The translations under genes and the position numbers were made by a program. Shown piece after piece: positions 1 to 9,254 of a stretch of DNA of 64,000 bases. Below the pieces are notes generated by a model, which ran no database searches, had not been told where the DNA came from, and worked only from the letters and a program-made list of their open reading frames with translations. The DNA comes from JAAYJT01 sp037445555 (lineage in GTDB: Bacteria > Bacteroidota > Bacteroidia > Bacteroidales > JAAYJT01), in NCBI GenBank assembly GCA_037445555.1, contig JBBIKG010000014.1, forward strand, positions 15,889 to 79,888. The letters run 5' to 3'. Numbering within the stretch: position 1 is the stretch's first letter; every line of letters begins with the position of its first letter.

Positions 1-2
1 CT

Positions 3-584
3 ATGACACGATTTAAACTCATACTGGTTTTGCTTTGGATGCCTGTGTTGGCTGCAGCACAGGATCTTAGGCCGGTTATTGTACGTGCATTTATTACTGA
101 AACAGATACCCTACCGGTAATTGCGCTTCCCGAGGTTGTGATTTTTCCCCCACTGCAATATAAAACCGCCGAGGAGTGGAAGCGTTATTACCGTCTGGTG
201 TACAATGTCAAAACGGTATATCCCTACGCCAGGATTGCCGGCATCAAAATGCGCGAATATGAGGCACTTCTGGTCACTTTGAACAACGAACAGGAGAAAC
301 GTGCCGCGATGAAAAGAGCAGAGGACCAGCTAAGGGCTGAGTTTCAGGACGATCTGATGCGATTTACCACTACACAGGGCTGGATACTGCTTAAGCTCGT
401 CGACCGCGAAACCGGTACAAACACGTATGATATAGTGACCGAGTTCCGGGGCAAATTCAGGGCATTCTTCTGGCAGTCATTTGCCAGGCTTTTTGGGTTT
501 AATCTTAAGGTGCACTACGATCCTAAGAATAAGGATCGTGACATTGAGCGTATTGTGCAGCTGATTGAAAGCGGAGCAATCTGA
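3..584 (+). CDS. DUF4294 family secreted protein
   Basis: The 193-residue product has an N-terminal signal peptide (basic start, hydrophobic core to about residue 18, AAAQ cleavage region). The rest is an Arg/Lys/Glu-rich domain that I recognise as DUF4294, a family known almost only from Bacteroidota. Its function is unknown and no catalytic motif is evident. A helical charged stretch (about residues 70-115) precedes a conserved-looking segment around GWILLKLVDRETG. The start lies at base 3, so the promoter is outside the window. The gene converges on the sugar transferase with only one base between the stop codons, so the two ends are tightly packed. Confidence 0.8.
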   Translation: MTRFKLILVLLWMPVLAAAQDLRPVIVRAFITETDTLPVIALPEVVIFPPLQYKTAEEWKRYYRLVYNVKTVYPYARIAGIKMREYEALLVTLNNEQEKRAAMKRAEDQLRAEFQDDLMRFTTTQGWILLKLVDRETGTNTYDIVTEFRGKFRAFFWQSFARLFGFNLKVHYDPKNKDRDIERIVQLIESGAI

Positions 585-585
585 T

Positions 586-2001
586 TTATTTGCCGCGCCC
601 CTGAACTACAATCAGGAAGGTATAGATAAGTATCTTGATATCCATGGCCAGCGACATATTCTCGAGGTAGAGGATATCGTATTTCAATCGCTCAATCATT
701 TCATCTACATTCTCGGCATAGCCGAATTTTACCTGCCCCCACGAGGTGATACCCGGTTTAATACGGTGTAATAAACGGTAATGAGGTGCTTTCTGAACAA
801 TCTGCTCGATGAAGTAACTCCTCTCAGGCCTGGGGCCTACAAGCGACATATCGCCAATCAGCACACTCCAGAATTGAGGAATTTCGTCAAGGCGGACCTT
901 GCGAATGAAGCGCCCGAAAGGGGTGATGCGTTTATCGTTCCGGGAGGATAACATGGGACCGTGCTTTTCGGCATCGCAATACATGGATCTGAACTTGTGC
1001 ATCAAAAAAGGCTTTCCACGAAGGCCCACACGTTCCTGCGAGTATATTACCGGACCTTTTGAAGACAATTTCACTCCAATGGCTGTGAAAAGATAAGCCG
1101 GACTTAACAGCACCATGGCGGCTACGGAGGCAAATAAATCCATCAGCCTTTTCATAGATTGCTGCCAGGCGGGCATAAGCTCGGGAGATACAAGAATGAG
1201 TGGCGTGTGAAAGATAGATTCAGTTTTTACGGTGCCAAGCAGGAAATCCTGCATGTCAGGGATGATTTTAATGATGACATCCACGTATTCAAGTTGCGTG
1301 ATGATGCGCTCAATGGTTTTGTGCTCCGATCGTTCGATGGCAATAATAACCTCCTCTACAGCATACCGCTCGATAATGTTTTTGAGGTCCTCCAGGCCTC
1401 CGAGTCTTTTCAGAAATTTCTCAATCTTATAATCTTCGTAACTGTCGACATGGATAAATCCGACAAATTTATTGCCCGAAGACCTTTCCTGTTTCTCGAT
1501 TTCATGAAAAACCGATATGGCATTTCCGTTGCTGCCAACGATTATGGTGTTGAATCCGATAATTTTATGCTGAATCCGGTATACAGTAATCGAGGTAAGG
1601 ATTAACCGGAAAAGGTATGTGAACCCAAAGTGCAGAGAGAAAAGAACAAAGAATGACGAGTCGTAGGATTTATTTGAAGGGAGAAAATCATCCAGAATGA
1701 GCACAAAGAAAAGCACCAGAACGCCTATAACGCTTATCAGAAGAGTTTGCCCAAATTCCTGCAGGCGTGCCTTGCGGTAAACATTGCGGTAGGCCCCCAT
1801 CATCCAGTAGGCCAGCAGCCAGAATACCGGGATGGAGATCATGCCCAGCCAGTACAGAGGATCGGAAAGCAGGTCGAAAATATCTTTACCATCCGATGCC
1901 GGGCCTTGCCAGGTGCGGTATAAGAAAAACAAACTCCAGGCTATGCATGCTGACAGGAAGTCAGCGATGAGGTATCTTGCCAGTTGCCTGTTGTTATTCA
2001 T
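586..2001 (-). CDS. Polyprenyl-phosphate sugar-1-phosphate transferase (WcaJ/WbaP-like)
   Basis: This 471-residue membrane enzyme should start exopolysaccharide or O-antigen repeat synthesis by moving a sugar phosphate from a nucleotide sugar to undecaprenyl phosphate. The N-terminal half has four hydrophobic segments (about residues 10-130), followed by a soluble Rossmann-like CoA-binding-type domain (about 150-250). The C-terminal third is a bacterial sugar transferase domain with a membrane-entry helix after MKRLMDLF, then HKFRSM, RLDEIPQFWSVL and GDMSLVGPRPE motifs. Length and architecture match the full-length WcaJ-type family. The sugar specificity cannot be read. The gene stands alone in this window; the rest of any polysaccharide locus is not adjacent. 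Confidence 0.9.
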   Translation of the reverse strand: MNNNRQLARYLIADFLSACIAWSLFFLYRTWQGPASDGKDIFDLLSDPLYWLGMISIPVFWLLAYWMMGAYRNVYRKARLQEFGQTLLISVIGVLVLFFVLILDDFLPSNKSYDSSFFVLFSLHFGFTYLFRLILTSITVYRIQHKIIGFNTIIVGSNGNAISVFHEIEKQERSSGNKFVGFIHVDSYEDYKIEKFLKRLGGLEDLKNIIERYAVEEVIIAIERSEHKTIERIITQLEYVDVIIKIIPDMQDFLLGTVKTESIFHTPLILVSPELMPAWQQSMKRLMDLFASVAAMVLLSPAYLFTAIGVKLSSKGPVIYSQERVGLRGKPFLMHKFRSMYCDAEKHGPMLSSRNDKRITPFGRFIRKVRLDEIPQFWSVLIGDMSLVGPRPERSYFIEQIVQKAPHYRLLHRIKPGITSWGQVKFGYAENVDEMIERLKYDILYLENMSLAMDIKILIYTFLIVVQGRGK

Positions 2002-2224
2002 GAACCGATACTTCGTATGATTGAATTATCTGTTGATCCAAAGCCATGGGCAGATTGACCCGCTCTGAATCAGGCTGTAAAGATCATCAAAAGTTGCATG
2101 TTAAAAATGTTTTACCAGATATTCTTTCAATTTAATCTTAAAAGAATATGGAAGAATGTTAACACCGATAGGATTTACATGAGAAGAATGCTGACAGGCA
2201 AAGGCACACATCATCGTTTATAAC

Positions 2225-3220
2225 CTATAATCCATTCAAGTTATAGGGCGATTTGCCAATTTTTTCCAATATCTGGTATGCGACCTCAAGTGCTGAGTGC
2301 CCGTCGTTTAGCGTGACCTGCGGCTCGGTATTGTTGGTTACGGCATGATAAAAACTTCGGAGTTCACTTTCAATGGCATTCACAGGTCTTATCAGAGGTT
2401 TTTCATGAAATACCTGTTTTCCCGGCTGGTCGTGACCTGCATGTACCACCATACCATCCGCCCTTGAAGGGTCAATATCCTGAATGCGCACAACATCCAG
2501 CTCTTTATCTAGAAAATCAACCAACACATATCCGTTCTGCTGGAAAAATGTCGTTTTTCTGACATTGTTGATGGAAATACGATTAGCGGTGAGGTTTGCG
2601 ACGCAACCATTGAAAAATTCAATACGTGCATTGGCAATATCGGGAGTACTGCTGACCACCCGGGTGCCACTGGCACTGATTTTCCGAATATCCGACTTAA
2701 CAACACTCAATATGATATCAATGTCATGAATCATCAAATCGAGCACCACGGGCACATCCGTGCCCCTTGGATTAAACTGCGCCAACCGGTGTGCTTCAAT
2801 AAACATCGGATTGTTCAGATGAGGTTGTGCTGCCAGGAATGCCGGATTGAAACGTTCCACATGACCCACCTGTACTTTCACCCCAGCTTCGGCAGCCAGG
2901 CGGCCAAGCTCTAGAGCTTGCTGCGGCGTGGCAACCATAGGCTTTTCAATAAATACATGCTTGAAGGCTTTGAGTGCCTCTCGCGCACAATCAAAGTGCG
3001 AAACGGTCGGGGTAACGATATCCACGACATCCGAAGACTGGATGAGCTGGTCGATGTTTTCGAAGCTGGGGATACCCAACCCTGACTCAACTTCCTTAAT
3101 TATTGCCGGGTCGGGGTCGTAAAACCCGACCAGGTCGAAATGGTCGATTTGTTTTATGCACTTCAGATGAATTTTTCCAAGATGTCCGGCTCCCAGTACC
3201 CCAATTTTTAGCATAGCCAT
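2225..3220 (-). CDS. Gfo/Idh/MocA family NAD(P)-dependent oxidoreductase
   Basis: The 331-residue protein has an N-terminal Rossmann fold with the dinucleotide motif GVLGAGHLGKIH (about residues 7-18) and the family EKP motif in FIEKPM, whose lysine is catalytic in this family. The C-terminal half is the alpha/beta domain that binds the sugar or cyclitol substrate, with HDIDIIL supplying the usual histidine/aspartate region. Family members oxidise or reduce sugars, inositols or UDP-sugars. The sugar transferase next door makes a UDP-sugar 3-dehydrogenase role conceivable, but that is inference. It is transcribed in the same direction as the transferase, with a 223-base gap. Confidence 0.85.
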   Translation of the reverse strand: MAMLKIGVLGAGHLGKIHLKCIKQIDHFDLVGFYDPDPAIIKEVESGLGIPSFENIDQLIQSSDVVDIVTPTVSHFDCAREALKAFKHVFIEKPMVATPQQALELGRLAAEAGVKVQVGHVERFNPAFLAAQPHLNNPMFIEAHRLAQFNPRGTDVPVVLDLMIHDIDIILSVVKSDIRKISASGTRVVSSTPDIANARIEFFNGCVANLTANRISINNVRKTTFFQQNGYVLVDFLDKELDVVRIQDIDPSRADGMVVHAGHDQPGKQVFHEKPLIRPVNAIESELRSFYHAVTNNTEPQVTLNDGHSALEVAYQILEKIGKSPYNLNGL

Positions 3221-3363
3221 TTTTCTGCAAATCTAACACTTTTGTCAAACTATACAACAGACTACATACTCATGCATCATACATATATTAAGTTAATGCA
3301 TATATAGGTTTTGTTGGGTTTTCATAATTTTCCAGAATACTCCTCATGGCAGGTTAAATTATG

Positions 3364-3371
3364 TACCTTTG
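3364..3371 (+). promoter_or_regulatory. Bacteroidota-type -7 element upstream of pcm
   Basis: TACCTTTG matches the Bacteroidota sigma-A -7 consensus TAnnTTTG and lies about 63 bases before the pcm start. No clear TTTG -33 element is visible at the usual spacing. Confidence 0.5.
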
Positions 3372-3433
3372 TTCTCAGACAACTTACATGTAAGTCTATG
3401 ATTGTGAGTAATATATAAGTGATTGTTTGCGAT

Positions 3434-4084
3434 ATGGAGGATACTTACCGTCATCAGGGCCTGAGAAAAAAACTGGTTGAAAGCATCCGGATGAAGGGCA
3501 TAACCCATAAGCCGGTACTTGAGGCAATGGAAACTGTCCCCAGACATTTTTTCTTCGATTCTTCATTTCTGGAATTTGCCTATGAGGATAAGCCCTTCCC
3601 GATTGGCGCTGGGCAGACTATCTCACAACCATTCACGGTTGCCTACCAAACCATGCTTCTGGAGGTGCATCCGGGTGATAAAATTCTGGAAATAGGGACA
3701 GGTTCAGGGTATCAGGCTTGTATACTGGCACGGATGGGAGCTAAGGTTTTTACAATTGAACGCATTAAATCGCTCTATCAGAAAACCAGGGAGTTTTTAC
3801 CAACCATAGGGTACGGAAGGATAAAGGTACACTATGGAGACGGTTTTTTGGGATTGCCTGCATTTGCACCTTTTGATAAGATATTAATCACTGCGGCGGC
3901 CCCATATGTGCCAAGGACACTTTTTGAACAATTAAAACCTGGAGGGCTACTGGTTGTGCCTTTAGACGAGGGAGTCATACAAAGGATGACGGTATTTCGA
4001 AAAACACCAGAAGGCGACTTGCAACAGTATGAACATGGCCTGTTCAGATTCGTGCCCATGTTGCCCAATAAATCAAAAGACTAG
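3434..4084 (+). CDS. pcm: Protein-L-isoaspartate O-methyltransferase
   Basis: The 216-residue cytoplasmic enzyme uses S-adenosylmethionine to methylate isoaspartyl residues in aged proteins, starting their repair. The PCM signature is clear: AMETVPRHFF (31-40), GAGQTISQPFTVAYQT (58-73) and the SAM-binding motif ILEIGTGSGYQAC (84-96). I chose the ATG at 3434, which gives the usual MEDTYRHQGLR start; an in-frame GTG at 3419 would add five residues. The stop codon overlaps that of the convergent DUF2271-like gene in the four bases CTAG, so the two transcripts meet end to end. Confidence 0.92.
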   Translation: MEDTYRHQGLRKKLVESIRMKGITHKPVLEAMETVPRHFFFDSSFLEFAYEDKPFPIGAGQTISQPFTVAYQTMLLEVHPGDKILEIGTGSGYQACILARMGAKVFTIERIKSLYQKTREFLPTIGYGRIKVHYGDGFLGLPAFAPFDKILITAAAPYVPRTLFEQLKPGGLLVVPLDEGVIQRMTVFRKTPEGDLQQYEHGLFRFVPMLPNKSKD

Positions 4085-4851
4085 TTGGCCTCGACACCTA
4101 TTTTAGAAACAATCGAAATTGCAGTAGTCAACGTCTTGATATCCGGGGTAAGACTGCCGTCTTTACCCGAATAGTGGCTATGTCCGATGGGTTTCATCTC
4201 TGTTTTATTTCCCGGAGAAGATACTGCCGCCTCATAAACAAGTGCTGGCTGGCCATTAGTCTTGTAGTCCTTATCATCAGGGTACCGGTTATTATGCCAG
4301 AATTGATTCCAGTCGAAGGGCTGGTTGATTTCCAGCATTACCCTGAAAGGAAACCTCAGAGGCGCATCGGTTTTGGCATTCAGAATGAAATTATTGACAG
4401 GTGTGGCGCCAGAGATAGCATCTGGCAGCTGATTATCAGGTGAGGGTAACATCAAACCATCACTTTCACGTATTCCCCTTTTAAAAGCCCAGTAGGGAAG
4501 GGTAGCTGCCCGCCTTGCTACACCGCTGCTCCAGCCTCCCCACACCGGTTTACCATGTTTAAACACACTTTTGGCGATCGAATTAACTACATAAATGGTT
4601 TGAATGTAGTTGCCCTGCATGTCTTCAACCCATACTGCCATCACCGGATGGTTATATGATTTGCCCTTCTCAAATTCAAGACGAATACTGGTGCCGTTTG
4701 CAGAAGGGTTAGTCTTGAGCAATTCATAGGTTGGGAGGTTAGATTTTTTTCTGTTCTTATTCTGCAAGCGGGCTTCCGTGGAAACAACCACTGTAAGTAA
4801 GGCAATCATAATCAGTCGGAAAGCTGTATTTGCGAGGGTTATCTTTTTCAT
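4081..4851 (-). CDS. DUF2271-like secreted protein with an SGAT motif
   Basis: The 256-residue protein has an N-terminal signal or anchor helix (about residues 8-25), so it should act outside the cytoplasm. The segment HPVMAVWVEDMQGNYIQTIYV (68-88) and the later DAISGATP (144-151) resemble the layout of DUF2271, a predicted periplasmic family. DxxSGAT also resembles the motif in which ApbE-type transferases attach FMN to threonine, which would be Thr150 here. A tryptophan-rich middle and FPFRVMLEINQPFDWN follow. It sits 23 bases downstream of a TonB-dependent receptor on the same strand, so the two may be cotranscribed. The family assignment is moderate and flavin attachment is only a hypothesis. 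Confidence 0.6.
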   Translation of the reverse strand: MKKITLANTAFRLIMIALLTVVVSTEARLQNKNRKKSNLPTYELLKTNPSANGTSIRLEFEKGKSYNHPVMAVWVEDMQGNYIQTIYVVNSIAKSVFKHGKPVWGGWSSGVARRAATLPYWAFKRGIRESDGLMLPSPDNQLPDAISGATPVNNFILNAKTDAPLRFPFRVMLEINQPFDWNQFWHNNRYPDDKDYKTNGQPALVYEAAVSSPGNKTEMKPIGHSHYSGKDGSLTPDIKTLTTAISIVSKIGVEAN

Positions 4852-4874
4852 TGGATCGGTAATTTGGAGTGTTA

Positions 4875-7253
4875 TTAAAATTCAACAATTATGCCAATGG
4901 ATGGCAGCACGGTGCCGGCTGTACTCTTAAGCTCCCTGAGCTGGTATTTGTCGTTGCTAATCACAGGATTTCCGGCTTGGTCAAGCACCCTGACGAGGGC
5001 ACCCTGCTGCTCACTTTGAAAATTATACACATTTTGAATATCGGTATACAACATCAATGTCCAACGCCCAAAATAGAATGACTTGTCCACCCTGATATCA
5101 AGCTGGTGAAAAGCGGCAAGACGTTCGGAATTAAAACGGGAGAAATCAAGGTATCCCCGGCTGTTCGCCTTCCAGGCACTAATGATGGATGATTTTTCAA
5201 GGTCGTAAGGAGTGTAAGGAGCTCCGCCGACATAGCGCCATTTAGCACCAAACTCCCAGTTCCTCTTAAGTTTACCGGTAGCCGTGAGGTTAAAAATATG
5301 CCGGTTATCCCAGGCAGAGCGGATATATTCACTGCCGTTCCCTGTAAATTCACTGCGCACCAGGGTGTAACTGGCAATCAGGTTAATTCCTTTCAGGTCG
5401 CGTTCCTGCAGCAAAATTTCCATTCCATAAGCTCTTCCTGTGGAGGTTGAAACCACTTCTTCATCGCCATACGTGCCGTAACCGGCTCCCTTATTGGCCA
5501 AAGAGATGTTATCGAGCACCGACAGCGGGTAGTTGCGGTATTGTTTATAAAACCCCTCAAGCGTGAAGCGAGACTGTGCTTTCCTTTGGTACTCAAATCC
5601 ACCGACAAGATGATCGGCTGATATATATGATATTTTGTTGGCTTTGTTAATCAACACACCATCGTTGTTTCTGAATCCGAGCATGGTATAGGGAGGCAAC
5701 TGGTAGTAACGTCCCGTATTGAAATTCATGAACAGCTTATCGGTCAACGAGTAGGATGCCGAAAATCTGGGCGATAGCTGATCAAGCATGTTTGACATCT
5801 TGGCGGAGTAGCTGGTGGCATCCGCTCTTAAACCCAGCGAAAGCTTAAGCCTGTCGCTCAGGAAGCCTTTGCTGATCTGCGAGAAAATATTCCATTTAAA
5901 TAGGTCAATGACCGAATTGTAGTTGACATCGAAAGGCCTGTCGCCGACAAAGAGGGCCCGGTAGGTATTGTTGAGGTAACGGGAATATTCCAGTCCAGCA
6001 CCTGTATTTAAACGAAAACCATTAAGCATGGTGTTGTATTCATACCTGAACTTATTTTCCATCTCATCGGAAGAATAGTCGAGCAAACGCGGATTGGTTT
6101 CCAGATTGTTCAGATATTTATATGAGTTGTTTCGCAGCATGTTGCGGCTAAGGAAGAATTGGTGGTTCCCGTTGGGAATGAAACGACGGTAAACAGCTCC
6201 CATGGTATAATTCCATTGTTCATTCACAGGCAGGTAATCAAGGATGTATTGCTGGTTTTCGTCAGGATTTCTTATGCCGGTATTCAGCTCAAATTGGTCG
6301 ATTGCTCCCAGACCAAGAATGACCAGCTGGTTCTGATTGTCAAGATTTACCCGGTAACGGACCTGAAAATCGTTGTATGTCGGAAGGAAAGGCAGGCCCA
6401 GGGCTCCGAAAAGAAATTGCAGGTAGGAGCGCCTTGCCGAAAGAATAATGTTGGAACGCTGACCCACAGGACCGTCAAGTGTCAGTGCCAGGTCAGATGC
6501 GCCAACCGATCCTTTGAAATTTAGCTTTTCAGGATTGCCGTCTATTTGTCTCATTTCGAGTACGCCGCTTAATGCATTACCACGATTGGCTGGAAACGCA
6601 CCGGCATACAGGTCGGCTTCGCGGATGAAGTCGACATTAATTATGCCGGTTGGCCCTCCGGAGGCGCCCTGAGTGGCAAAATGATTCAGGTTGGGTATCT
6701 CGATCCCGTCAAGATAGAAACGACTCTCGCTCGGTCCGCCTCCCCTGATTATGACATCATTCCTGAAGGCAGGGGTTGATGCAACCCCTGGTAGGGTCTG
6801 AATCACGCGGCTGATATCGCGATTGCCGCCGGGGTTTTTCTCTATTTCAGCAATTCCCAGGGTGCGCATCGACAGAGGACTTTCGTCGGGTCTTCTGAAC
6901 AGGTTGGCTTTCACCTCAACTTTTTCAAGCTGTATTGACATTTCGCGCATGGGAATATCGATGGTAGATGTTCGGGCATTGGTAACCATGAATTCCGGAG
7001 TGGTGGCTGGTTCAAATCCAATGAACGACGCCGATATTTTTACAAAGCCCGGGGCGATGCCTGTGAAAAGAAAATTGCCGTCAAAATCACTTGTAGTACC
7101 AATCTGGGTACCATAAATAATGATGTTCACAAAAGGCAAGGGTTCATTGTTTTTCTCGTTAAAAACCCTGCCGCGTATGGTTCCGGTTTGGGCGATAGTT
7201 TGCGTAATAAGCCCAATAGTCAGGAGCAAAATGGAAATATATTTCATGATCAA
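4875..7253 (-). CDS. TonB-dependent outer-membrane receptor with carboxypeptidase-like N-terminal domain
   Basis: The 792-residue protein begins with a signal peptide ending near TIAQ. A CarboxypepD_reg-like beta-sandwich follows (about residues 24-110, GTIRGRVFNEKNNEPLPFVN). Next come a TonB plug domain (about 125-230, including DVIIRGGGPSESRFYLDGIE) and a 22-strand-type beta-barrel to the C-terminus. Such receptors import siderophores, cobalamin, metal complexes or oligosaccharides using energy from TonB/ExbBD. There is no SusD partner beside it, which argues against a classic glycan-uptake locus. The 23-base gap to the downstream DUF2271-like gene suggests cotranscription. The substrate cannot be inferred. 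Confidence 0.9.
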   Translation of the reverse strand: MIMKYISILLLTIGLITQTIAQTGTIRGRVFNEKNNEPLPFVNIIIYGTQIGTTSDFDGNFLFTGIAPGFVKISASFIGFEPATTPEFMVTNARTSTIDIPMREMSIQLEKVEVKANLFRRPDESPLSMRTLGIAEIEKNPGGNRDISRVIQTLPGVASTPAFRNDVIIRGGGPSESRFYLDGIEIPNLNHFATQGASGGPTGIINVDFIREADLYAGAFPANRGNALSGVLEMRQIDGNPEKLNFKGSVGASDLALTLDGPVGQRSNIILSARRSYLQFLFGALGLPFLPTYNDFQVRYRVNLDNQNQLVILGLGAIDQFELNTGIRNPDENQQYILDYLPVNEQWNYTMGAVYRRFIPNGNHQFFLSRNMLRNNSYKYLNNLETNPRLLDYSSDEMENKFRYEYNTMLNGFRLNTGAGLEYSRYLNNTYRALFVGDRPFDVNYNSVIDLFKWNIFSQISKGFLSDRLKLSLGLRADATSYSAKMSNMLDQLSPRFSASYSLTDKLFMNFNTGRYYQLPPYTMLGFRNNDGVLINKANKISYISADHLVGGFEYQRKAQSRFTLEGFYKQYRNYPLSVLDNISLANKGAGYGTYGDEEVVSTSTGRAYGMEILLQERDLKGINLIASYTLVRSEFTGNGSEYIRSAWDNRHIFNLTATGKLKRNWEFGAKWRYVGGAPYTPYDLEKSSIISAWKANSRGYLDFSRFNSERLAAFHQLDIRVDKSFYFGRWTLMLYTDIQNVYNFQSEQQGALVRVLDQAGNPVISNDKYQLRELKSTAGTVLPSIGIIVEF

Positions 7254-7719
7254 ATAGTGTTTAATGTTTCAACATAAATCTTAAACAAGTACTTTGTCCT
7301 AATGTTCATGATGATTTTCTTAATTGAAACTTTCGTTGGATTACCTCAGATGCTGGAAATCGATGATGACAACCAGTTTTTATCAGGTGATTCAACTTGG
7401 AATAGTCCTAATTAATTAGATCAGTAATGAAATATGATAAAATTTAACGCATTGTACGGATTAATCAGCCAACTCATATTTAAGATCAATTAATGGTTTC
7501 TCGTTCTTTAAATTACTGAATTGCTGCTAAGTAACCGCAGTGACCTGTACAACAAAACAAGTAGGAAAACCAAAAAGAGATTTTACCTAATTTCATTTAA
7601 AAATAAACTGGTCATTAAGCTGCGAAAACAGGGTTTCGATGCGCTTTCTTGTTCTTTTAAGTATGGGGAGGCTGACACAATCCTTTCAGCATTCAAACTG
7701 CACAACGCATTATATATAA
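7254..7719. other. Non-coding gap between TonB receptor and truncated dockerin gene
   Basis: This AT-rich stretch of about 470 bases holds the upstream region of the minus-strand TonB receptor and then the lost 5' part of the dockerin gene. A small 70-codon frame at 7521-7733 shows no family features and I do not consider it real. No repeat or transposase remnant that would explain the truncation was recognised. Confidence 0.5.
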
Positions 7720-8316
7720 TGGGAAACTCATGAGCTCTCGTTGGGTGGCTATATAGGGGCAAACAGATATATAGGTTTCAAAGCAGATCTCCATTGGACC
7801 ACCCGTAACATCTATATGGATGACATTCGAATCGGAAAAAGCGGCGTACCACTCTGCGCCGCCCCTTCTAATCTGGGATCGTCCAATGTTAGTCTTAATT
7901 CGGCTAAGCTTTTCTGGACACCCGGATCGAGCGAAAGTAAATGGGAAATTGAGTATGGTTTATCGGGTTTTGCTGTAGGTTCAGGAATCTTCCTAAACTC
8001 CGTCGATCTTAACCCATTTAGCCTCAATGGGTTAATGTCAAATACGAGTTACGATTTTTACATAAGGGCTATTTGCGGCGGAACAAACAGTATATGGGCC
8101 GGACCACATACATTTACCACTAAACCTGCTATCCTTTTGGGCGATGCCAATTGCGACGGAAAGGTTGACGTACTCGATATCATCACTATTGTGAATTATA
8201 TCATGGTGTATAACCCGGAACCTTTTTGCTTCGAAAATGCCGATGTGAATTCCACCTCGGCAACTAACGTGCTGGATATCATTGGGGTAGTAAACATCAT
8301 CATGGGGCAGAATTGA
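7720..8316 (+). pseudogene. 5'-truncated surface protein: choice-of-anchor tail, fibronectin III, dockerin
   Basis: The readable frame begins right after an in-frame TAA at 7717-7719, in the middle of what looks like a choice-of-anchor J domain: WETHELSLGGYIGANRYIGF, then IYMDDIRIG. A fibronectin type III domain follows (PSNLGSSNVSLNSAKLFWTP to YDFYIRAICGG). The protein ends in a dockerin-type pair of calcium-loop repeats, with DANCDGKVDVLDI and a second, weaker NVLDIIGVVNIIMG. No signal peptide or proper start remains; the first possible start is TTG at 7741. Intact relatives are large secreted proteins, so most of the 5' end is missing. It might still be expressed as a fragment, but decay is more likely. 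Confidence 0.7.
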
Positions 8317-8336
8317 CGATTTGAAACGAATACTTA

Positions 8337-9254
8337 TCAAACACCGGTAGTACGGATGATGTAGGCGACCTTTTCCGGGTCACTCATATCATTGTCTATC
8401 CAGCAAATCCGAATTCCTCGCCGTTCCATCCGCCTGAACCAGGTCATCTGCCTTTTGGCAAACTGATGAATAGCTGTGTTGAGTTGCTTCACCATATGAT
8501 TGTAGCTCAATTTACCGAGCAAATACCGGGTCAGGTAGCGGTATTCCAATCCGAAATACTCCATCCTGGCCGGCTCAATGCCTTCGCTGAGGAGTTGTCT
8601 AACCTCCTCAACCAGCCCATCATGCAGCCGCTGCTGCAACCGATCAGTGATTCGCTGTCTGACAACTTCTCTGCCGGGATTCACTCCAAAGCTTATGTAG
8701 CCCAAAGCAGGTGCATCATTTTTTACGGTTGCTGTATTTTCGCTCAGGGCAATCTCGATTGCCCGCAAAGTACGCTCGCGGTCGCGGGTATCGGTGGTGT
8801 TGTGCAGTGGTCTGAGCCGAAAAAGCATCTCAGCCAGTTGATCCTGCGATTGTCCGGCCAATCGCTCCCGAAGAGCTTCGTTTCGTGGAACCTGACAAAG
8901 TTGGTACTCCGATAATACAGACTCGATATAGAGGCCTGTACCTCCGCATAGGATGGGGCATTTTCCTCGTGCCACAACATCTGTCAGTGCATTGACATAG
9001 TCCTTCTGGTATCTGAAAAGATTGTATTCTTCATTGGGCTCTGCTATGTCGATAAGATGGAAGGGGATGGAGTGACCGTTCACCACATAGTCAGAGTAAT
9101 CCTTGCCGGTGCCGAGGTTCATTCTGCGATATACCTGTCTTGAATCGGCACTGATTACCTCTCCGTCTATCTGGTGCGCCAGCAACGCCGCCAGCCGGGT
9201 CTTACCGCAAGCTGTAGGGCCAAGTATGACAATCAAGGTGGGTGGTGAGAGCAT
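8337..9254 (-). CDS. miaA: tRNA dimethylallyltransferase
   Basis: The 305-residue enzyme transfers a dimethylallyl group to N6 of A37 in tRNAs that read UNN codons. The P-loop GPTACGKT (residues 12-19) and DSRQVYRRMNLGTGKD just after it are the IPP-transferase signature, followed by HLIDIAEPNEEYNLF and the substrate motif CGGTGLYIESVL. The C-terminal RQMTWFRR motif is also present. Length is normal. Its ATG overlaps the TGA stop of the upstream aminotransferase by one base (TGATG), which suggests translational coupling as the last gene of a five-gene minus-strand operon. Confidence 0.95.
   Translation of the reverse strand: MLSPPTLIVILGPTACGKTRLAALLAHQIDGEVISADSRQVYRRMNLGTGKDYSDYVVNGHSIPFHLIDIAEPNEEYNLFRYQKDYVNALTDVVARGKCPILCGGTGLYIESVLSEYQLCQVPRNEALRERLAGQSQDQLAEMLFRLRPLHNTTDTRDRERTLRAIEIALSENTATVKNDAPALGYISFGVNPGREVVRQRITDRLQQRLHDGLVEEVRQLLSEGIEPARMEYFGLEYRYLTRYLLGKLSYNHMVKQLNTAIHQFAKRQMTWFRRMERRGIRICWIDNDMSDPEKVAYIIRTTGV

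Noticed and set aside
7521..7733. Small plus-strand frame before the dockerin gene
   Set aside because: Lysine-rich, no family pattern, no promoter, ends at the truncation point.
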